Assembly (NCBI RefSeq): GCF_019393635.1
Contig: NC_057862.1
Coordinates: forward strand, 679,878,314-679,942,313
Direction: 5' to 3'
Origin: Dromiciops gliroides
Lineage: Eukaryota > Chordata > Mammalia > Microbiotheria > Microbiotheriidae
DNA length: 64,000 bases
This document shows, one piece after another, positions 12,878 through 21,800 of the stretch. A program made the position numbers and the translations under genes. The notes below the pieces were generated by a model, which saw only the letters and a list, made by a program, of their open reading frames with translations, was not told the origin of the DNA and did no database searches. Within the stretch, counting starts at the first letter, position 1; every line of letters begins with the position of its first letter.

Positions 12878-15800
12878 CACGCACGCACGCTCATGGGCTT
12901 ATTAGTCTCAAAACTCAAAAGGATCTTCCAGCAAGAGATGGGGGAAGGGCCACCTTGGGACACTTGGATTTCTCTGGCACCTTCACTCAAAAGCTCAAAG
13001 CATTTTAGGGGTTCTGTACTAAGAAAATAACCCATGTTCTCCTCCTCATTTACAGTCAGAGAAATCTAGCAATCAAGCTGTGGAGCAGTTCAGCTAGAGA
13101 TCTGAAAACAAAAATGGGTTTCTTCATTTCTGGCCAATGCCCTTTATAGCCCCTCTATTTTGCTGCCTGATGGGAAAACAGCATGCAGTGACCAAGAGAG
13201 CTACAAAGGATGTAAATAGAATGAAAAGATGTCACAAACCCTCAATGAAGACCCTCTCAAGCCCCATTGCAAAGCCTAAGTCTTTTCTGAGAAAGCAAGT
13301 TGTCTAAGGCACAAAAATGACAGGTCTTTTCCCATTCGTATTAATGAATTAAATTTGTCATGGCTTGTTTTACTGCAGTATTTAAAAAAAAAAAAAGCAA
13401 AGCTATGCAATACCTGTTGAAAAAAAAAATAACTGAAGGCAAAACCAAAAAAACAAAAACCCTGAACCAAGTATTCTTTGACATCTCTAAGTACAGAGCT
13501 AATCACAGTTAGCAAAACAAACCAGCTGATTTCAATGACCAAACCCAAACAGCTCAGCTGAGATGTGCCTCCTTCTCCTCCTGTCTCCTTTCTCCTGGGT
13601 TTGGGGAGGTGGCACCCCAATAAGCACAGTAATGATGCTTTAAGACTCAGAAAACAAAACAAAAATGGATGGAGACATGTTAAATGAAAAATCAAACCAA
13701 ACAGAAGGAAATCTTTACAGATAATAACCTGCTGTGAGGAGGCAAAGCTTACACTTTTGGGAACTTCATAAGCTATCTGGGTCGACACTCCGCCCATGTC
13801 CAGAATACCCGCTGTCCTTTTGCGGACAATAGCTGCTTGGCTCTCACCCCCAGGAACATTCACTTCCACGACTGCCTCGTCATCTGGAAAACATGCAGGA
13901 GACCTTCCTTGGGACAAACTATCCCTTGGAGTGGGGATCTTCTCAAGAGACCCATTTTGCAGTCATAATTAATTTAAAGTAAATTAAGTCAAACTGGACT
14001 ACTGAAAAAGCCAAACCTCTTCTACAATTCAGTTTAATTTGGTTAGTTAAATAACCACTTGACTCCTACACATAAATGTATTGAGTTTATTTGTTAAAAA
14101 ACAAAACTGTTAAGAGGTTTAACTAAAATGAGTTCCAAATCCAAATTTTAAAAAAAATTTTTATTAAATAGAAATCATAATTTCCCAAGAAGCAGACCTA
14201 TGAGTTTAATCATTCGAGCTATCACACTCACCATCTTCAACGTGCTCAAATCGCCCGAGGACAAAGTTAATGCCAATCCAAGCATAGACACCTAGAGACA
14301 TTTCAAAGAGCAAGAAAATTAAAAGGGAAGCAGAAAGCTGAGAAACAATTTTTATAGCCAGTGTTTCTGATAAAGGCCCCATTTCTAAAATATATAGGGA
14401 ACTAAATCAAATTTATAAGAATACAAATCATTCCCCAATTGAGAAATAGTCAAAGAATATGAACAGGCAGTTTTCAGATGAAGAAATCAAAGCTATCTAT
14501 TCCCATATGAAAAAATGCTCTAAATCACTCTTGATTAGAGAAATGCAAATTAAAACAGCTCTGAGGTACCATCTCACATCTATCAGATTGGCTAATATGA
14601 CAAAAAAGGAAAATAATTAATGTTGGAGAAGCTGTGGAAAAATTGGAACACAAATGCATTGTTGGTGGAGTTGTGAGCTGATCCAACCATTCTAGAGAGC
14701 AATTTGGAACTAAGCCCCAAGGGGTATGGGACTGTGCATACCCTCTGAGCCAGTAAAATCACTACTAGGTCTATATTTCAAAGAGATCATAGAAAAGGGA
14801 AAAGGACACACATGTACAAAAATATTTATAGCAGCTCTCTTTGTGGTGGCAAAGAATTGGAAAAGGAGGGGATGCCCATCAACTGGGGAATGGCTGAACA
14901 AGTTGTGGTATATGAATGTAATGGAATACTATTGTGCTATAAGATATGATGAGCAGGCAGATTTCAGAAAAACTTGGAAAGACTGAAGTGGCCTCATGCT
15001 GAGTGAAGCAAGCGGAACCAGGAGAACATTGTACACAGTAACAGCAACATTGTGTGATGATCAACTGTGATAGACTTAGCTCTTCTCAGCAATGTAATGA
15101 TCCAAGACAATGCCAAAGAACACATGATGGAAAATGTTCTCCACATTCAGAAAAAAGATCTGTGGATTCTGAATGCAGATTGAACCATACCGTTTCTACT
15201 TTTTGGTTGTTTTTTTCTTTATTGAGTTTTTCCCTTGTGTTCTGATTCTTCTTTCACAACATGACTAATGCAGAAATATGTTTAATGTGATTTTACATAT
15301 ATAACCTATATTGGATTGCTTGCTTGTCTTGGGGTGAGAGGAGGGGAGGGAGAAAAATTTGGAACCAAAAATCTTATGAAAACGAATGTTGAAAACTATC
15401 TTTACATGTAACTGGAAAATACTTTTATGATTAGAAAAATTAAAATTTTAAAAATTAAAAAAAAACCATACAGCTCCCTGCAGCAGTGACCAAGAGGCCT
15501 GAGATCAAACATCTGAGAAGCAAGAAGCCCTCCTTCCCAGCTCTCCTGGCTGGTCTGTTTGGAGAGACAGAGTCTGTCCTAATGGGTCACTATTCCCCCA
15601 GGACCTGAAGGAAATGGGCTCTGGAGAAGGTGAGGGCTGCAACCCCCTCTACACCTCAGTGAAGGGGCCACACTTGTCACTGGAGGCCAACCTCTCCAGA
15701 GTAATGTGCCTCCACACTTAGTGAGGGCCAGTCCTCTGGGAATGGTCAGGCCTAGGTAGGCCTGCTGCTGTCTGTCACCCCAAGCCACTCAGAAACTGGT

Positions 15801-18800
15801 CCAGTTTTGTGAATCTGGGCTCCCCTTCATACCACAATGAAAAGCATTAGGAGAACTAAGAATAATTACAATTAAGTTTTTAAAAAAATCTTAACAGGAT
15901 CTTGTTTTCATCACATTCTTCCCTTCAAGTACATGGCTTCTTTTACATACATATTCAGAAAAACGTGTTCTTTATGATCAAAATTATATTTCTCTGCAAA
16001 AATAACATGCGTTGGGGCGGCTAGGTGGCACGGTGGATAAAGCACCAACCCTGGATTCGGAAGGACCTGAGTTCAAATCCAACCTCAGACACCTGACACT
16101 TACTAGCAGTGTGACCATGGGCAAGTCACTTAACCCTCATTGTCCCTGGTGGGGAGAAAGTTACATGAGTGGGGAAAGGGAGGGAAACAGAAGATGTTGG
16201 GGGGGCGGGGGGAGTGAGAAGCACTGGCCAGAGTGTTGCTAAGAGAAGAAGTAATGAAAGAGAGGGTCACTGAAGCTTTTTTAAAAAGCACAGAAGAGAA
16301 CAGAAGGAAGTTCAAAAGGAAGGATCAACAAGCAAGACCCCTTTGACAATTACATGGTAAAAAGTGATGTGTTTTCTTAAAAGCAAAAGATCTGAGGGAG
16401 ATTTAAAGTTTTACGCGTCATTCTCTTCTTCTGTTCTAACTTTTTACATAACAACGTGCTCTTGTTTTTGATACAAAGAAGAACATGGATTTGTGTACCT
16501 TTGGCTCTCAAAGGGAGAAAAAGGAAAGGGAAACACAGTAATCAAGGGCCAAACGTCAATGTGCAATGCACTCCGAGGGATTAATAGAACAAATTATAAT
16601 CACAGCCTCAATTTCTAGCAACCCATCTGCCAAATCCTCTGGGTTCAGTTAAGAGATCTATAAAATAAGTTACTATTTTATTTATTCTAAGGTATAATTT
16701 TTCTTATTTCTCTGAAAATGCCAGGAGTGGTTGACACTGTTCCAATAACCTGGCTTCTCCCTTGGAGCGTAGAGAACCTTCCAGAAACTATCACCCTGGG
16801 AGGCTCCAGAGAGCCTATGATAACTGCCCATCATCAAGCTGGAGAGCTGTAGTTTATTGCTCTGTTCAAATCAACTTGGAATAGATTTGCTAAGTGGCTC
16901 CTGTGGAGGAAACAAATTAAGTGTTTCCCAAGTCTGAGTGTCTGGGTAATTGTTCTGGTTCCCAATCGAAGTAAATCTGGCTATTGTAAAAGTGTCTGTT
17001 GGGAAGGAGGCAGTGTTTCGCCATAATGAGATGTGGATGGTGACACTCAGGGGCTACCCTGAAGAGCTAAATGTACCCCAAATCTTACGCTGCTGATGAC
17101 ATAAAGTCACCAGGAAGTGATCAAATACTGACCTTCCTGCTTCCCTGAAATAACTTCAGCGTGAGAGTCAGAGAACAGAAAGTCAAAGTGTGCTGGGACG
17201 TCTGTCAGAAGATCTTCCAATATGGCTTTTTGCTGACTGAAAAGAGAAGTCATGTAATGCGGTAAGAAAAACCTCGGGTTCAGGGCCCATTCCACACAAG
17301 ACGTCTACAGTGTCGAGAGAGGCTGGTGAGGCCAGGCCCTGCCTTCATCCGAGGCCCAAGAGGGAGGAAGGGCCCACTGCCCACCCACTGAAGGGTAAAT
17401 CCCACCACACAAAGTTTTTTCCTTAACTCTGATGCTGCCGCTTTTTGACTTTCCACCATCACTCCTAGGCCCGCTCTGGGGCCAAACCGAACAAATCTAA
17501 GTCCTTGCCATGAGCCCACCCTTGAGGATGGCTCACATCTCCCCTCAAGAAAGTTATCAAGACCACCCTCAAGTCTGCCACCAGCACAAACATCTTCAGT
17601 GTCTTCAGCACTATGGTTTTCCTCCATCTTAAACTGAAATTCAGGACCCAGCACTCAACAGAACAATCCAGATCACAGGTTCTAAAAGTGAATGCCTGTA
17701 GTTAAAATAATCCAATTTCATGGTCTTTAAAATTGAAATGTTTAGGCTGACTTAGCAGTACTACAGTGACAGACAGATGTATCACATCAAAATTTTCCAG
17801 AGCCAAAGCAAAGAGAAAAGTGAATTTTAATTTTTTTTTCTACAAATCAAAATAAAAAGCTTGCCTATCCCCTCCAGCCCTTATTTAACATCTGTCCCAT
17901 ATTTTCCCTAATCTAAGAGGATTCCCTCCCCTCTGGTTCCCCCAACACACACACTGAAAGTTACCTTTCCGGAAGGATTCTCATCCCGGCCGTACAGAGG
18001 ATATAGAGAGGGGTCTCTTTATGTTTTTCCCTCGGCACATGTTCTGCAGCAAAACTCAGAAGTGGAGAAATATAATCACTGACTTTTTCTGGAGAGGTAG
18101 CAAACTCTGATATGCCTGGAGGAACCAGAAACATCAGTGAGCAGGAGAAATTTCATCCATGAACATCTACTCTTCTGGTCCGGCCATCTTGCAAGTTTCC
18201 CAGAGAGGCTCATTTGCTAACATTCTGCTTGCCAAAAGCCATTTATTTCTAGCTGTCACTTAGACTTACAGAGTGGGAAGTTGAGGTGGTACAGTGAATA
18301 GAGTGCCAGGACTAGAGTCAGAAAGACTTGAGTTCAAATCTGGCCTCTTCTGAAGAGCTCCAGACTTCCTCCAGCTCAAATGCGCTGCCCCCGCTTTCCT
18401 GAGACAAGCCCTGGGCCTGGCCCCCAACCTTCCTTGCATTCATTTTCTATCTACGTACATTTGGATGGCTTCTCTTCCCAACAGACTGGAAGCTCGCTGA
18501 GGCAGGCCCTGTTTCATTTTTGTCTCTGGACCCCCAGGGCCTGACACCACGTAGCTGCTTTAAGAAGTGCCTGGTGATGGCCGGCTACTGGCCATGGTAG
18601 TTACAAAGTGATTTTTATATGAAACTGTTGACTCTTCTGACTCTTCACACACACTTCGGAGGAATGACCAAATTCCCTTTTATGTGGTTGAGAGGGGGGG
18701 GTCCCATGGAGGATGCACTGGAGGCTTGAAGCCAGAACCCCTGCACTCAAGTCCGGCCTCTGACCTCTCCTGGCTAGGGGACTGCAGGTGAGTCCCTTGA

Positions 18801-21800
18801 CCCATCTGTGACCGGCATTGCTAGAGGGGGGTTTCCTATGATAATAAAATCCCAGGTCCAGTACTGGTCATGTGAATCACATGACTGTATCAACATTCAA
18901 CAGCAAATTGGGGGTTTAAGTTGATAAACATGCTTGGATAGTTTAAGTGAAGACGGTTTAAATGATGTAGGATGATAATCTAAAAATTGTTTTCTACTCT
19001 AAACAATTATGTTATACAGTGGGTGAAACCCATTTTAATTCTTACATATCATCTGGCTTGGACATGATCAATTTTTTGCAAGACAGAAATACACACATCA
19101 CCTCTTCTAGGCTCTAAGGTCAATCGTATCATATTGTTACTAATATATCTGATTACCAAGACATTCATCATCACCCATCTCTTACACCCCAAATGTTTGC
19201 TAGGAATAGACCACATTTTTAAAGTGTTTGAAATGGCCATTTGTCATTAACAATGGAGGGATGGATAACAAAACAGCAAAAAACTGATAATCTATTAGCC
19301 AATATATATAGACTGGATACGACTATGTAGCAGGCATATGCTAAATAGTGTGAGAGAAAACAAAACAAAGCTCTCTGTAGATTTATAATTTAGATGGAGT
19401 GAGCCAGACACATGAGAGGATGGCTAAGAAACCTGATCGAGGGTGGGCTGGGCAGATGCCCAGTGAGAGGCACAAGAGGCCTAAGAGTTACCACTGCCGC
19501 TGCTGCTACTTTGGGATGTTGGCTTGCTTGTCAAAGAGGGGAGCCAGAGTTGGGCCTGGAAGACAGGCTTGGCACCACTCAGAGAGAAGCAGCAGGGCAC
19601 CCGCAACACAGGGAAATGCAGGCATGTGCAAAGCATGCTCAAAGGACAGTCAGCAGACTGGCCTGCCTAAAGCACAGGACACATGTCGGCGTGGGGGGAG
19701 GAGGAGCTAAATTAGGCCCAGGAGAAATGGGGTGAAGCTTGGAATGTCTGGTCACTTCTTCTGAAGTCCCTATTTTTCATTTTCCTGAGAGGAAAATGCT
19801 GGGGTAGGGTGGGGGGAAAGGAAAATGCACTATTGAAAACTCTGAGGGGGTTGGCAAGGAAGCTAGAGGTGCTACCGGAGTAAAAGAGGGGCACATGGTC
19901 CCTCTCCCTGGGGCTCCTGGCAAACGATGAGAGAGGGACACATCCAACAGGAAGGCAGGGCAGTGCAAATGGCTTGGAGCTCTGTATTCTACCGCAAAGC
20001 CCCGTCCTGCTCTAGTCATTGAGGAAGACGAGGCTTCCAGGGGTGTGCACGAGCACCTGGAAAGGATGAGAACGAAAGAGACCCGTGAGGAGGTCACGAG
20101 GGCACAGACGTAGGCGCCAAGTGCCTGAACTCTGATGGCTCAGCTGAGATGGAAAAGACAAAGGCACAGCGAAAGGACTGACGTGACAATGACCCCCCAC
20201 ACACCTGGCTTTATTTTCATCACCACCGGCTTTCGGTTTTTGTCCCTCATCTGTCTGATATCCAAGAGATCGTGGGGATTGCCGTTGTGCCGGGGCCAGC
20301 AATAGACAAAGATCCGAGAACCGCTGCTCCCGCAGTCCACCACAACGCCATAATTGATGTGGGGGTTGTTGGTGTCAGTAGCTTCAGTGTCGGTCACTCG
20401 GGCCAGATACCTAGCAGGAGAAAAAGTCCATGGATTCTTTGGCTCCTAAATAGTCTATCTTAAGATCTAACAAGGGATATTCTGTAAATAGCAAAGTCAT
20501 TATGCACAATGACTTTCTAAGCTGTGCCGTAATATCACTGAGACATTTTCTACTACTTGTTGACAGAAAACAAGCAATGACGAGGACCCCGACACCAGAC
20601 ACATCACGCCTAACAACACTGCCCTTAACTGCTTGGACTTCATGAAGATAAAAGTTCTTGTTTTCAAAACTAGTAGAACGTCAGCTTTAACTTAACAACC
20701 AGCACGGCCACAGCTGAGGCCTGCTTTGAATGATCTCTGCAAGAGCTCTCTCCGGCATGACTTAGACCTCTAGAAGACACAGTAACCCTTTCCTCGGCTA
20801 AACTATCTTATTAAGGAATCCAAGGCCTGTCCTCTCCTGAGCCCCAAGACGTTTTTAGCCATGAAATGAGATCCTGACATGCCACAGTTTAGGTTCTCAC
20901 CTGTGAAACTTCTTATCCCGGGACAAGCGCCCATACTTATGTCGGATTATGATGACAGAGAAATACAACAAGGAGACAGCAGCAGCCAGGATGCCAACGA
21001 CAACGATCTGTCGCAGATTGCTGTTCAGAATTCGTGGGCATCCCACTGGGGAGATGCTAAAATGCCAGGAAGCAGGAAACAGGCAGGAGACACTGATCCT
21101 GAAATTCAGAGAGCACACAGTTCAAAGAGTGAGATCAGTCATTCCCATAGTTCTTTCTGGGCTGCTTCTATTTCCTACCCATGTGTTTGTACCGTAACAT
21201 TTTCCATGGTGTTCGTTTTGTTCAATATAATATCCTTGGTTTTAAAGCCATTCCGTTAGGACAATGCTATGTTTTTAAAATGTTTTAAGATATTCTAAAT
21301 TTGACAACCACCAGCAAACAGGAACATCCTCATATATAAAGCAATGAAAAGGAATAGTCTCTGAAATTGCTCATCTCTATTACACACAGCTTGTATGTTT
21401 AAAAACAATATAATAAGTTTATTAGTTTCAACAGTGTTCTGCTTGTCTATGCTCCTCTCTGAGATCCCTGCTGTTTTCTGCAGTGCATTGAAAGAAATGC
21501 TCCAACGAATGACACTTGGCTGTTGTCTTCATTCTTTCTAAGTAGCCTCTCTGCCTCAGTCTCACCCCTGCCCCCAAAGCATCAAAATTAAAACAACTGT
21601 TCTCTTGGCTCTGCTCACTTGCTCTGCAATGGTTTATGCAAATCTTTTTCTGCAAGTTTTCTGAGTCTACACCATTTGTCATGGTGCTTATAGCACAACA
21701 CCATTTCACTACATTCAGATACCATAATTTGTTAAACCATCCCTCAATGGATGGTCGGTCACTCCCTTAGTTTACAGTTCTTTGTGACAACCAAAAATGA

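Noticed and set aside
12636-13035. His/Thr- and Cys/Val-rich frames on both strands
   Set aside because: Translations of a CA/GT microsatellite.
13276-13917. 213-codon minus-strand frame containing exon 8
   Set aside because: It is exon 8 read through into its intron; the splice sites and homology define 13729-13883.
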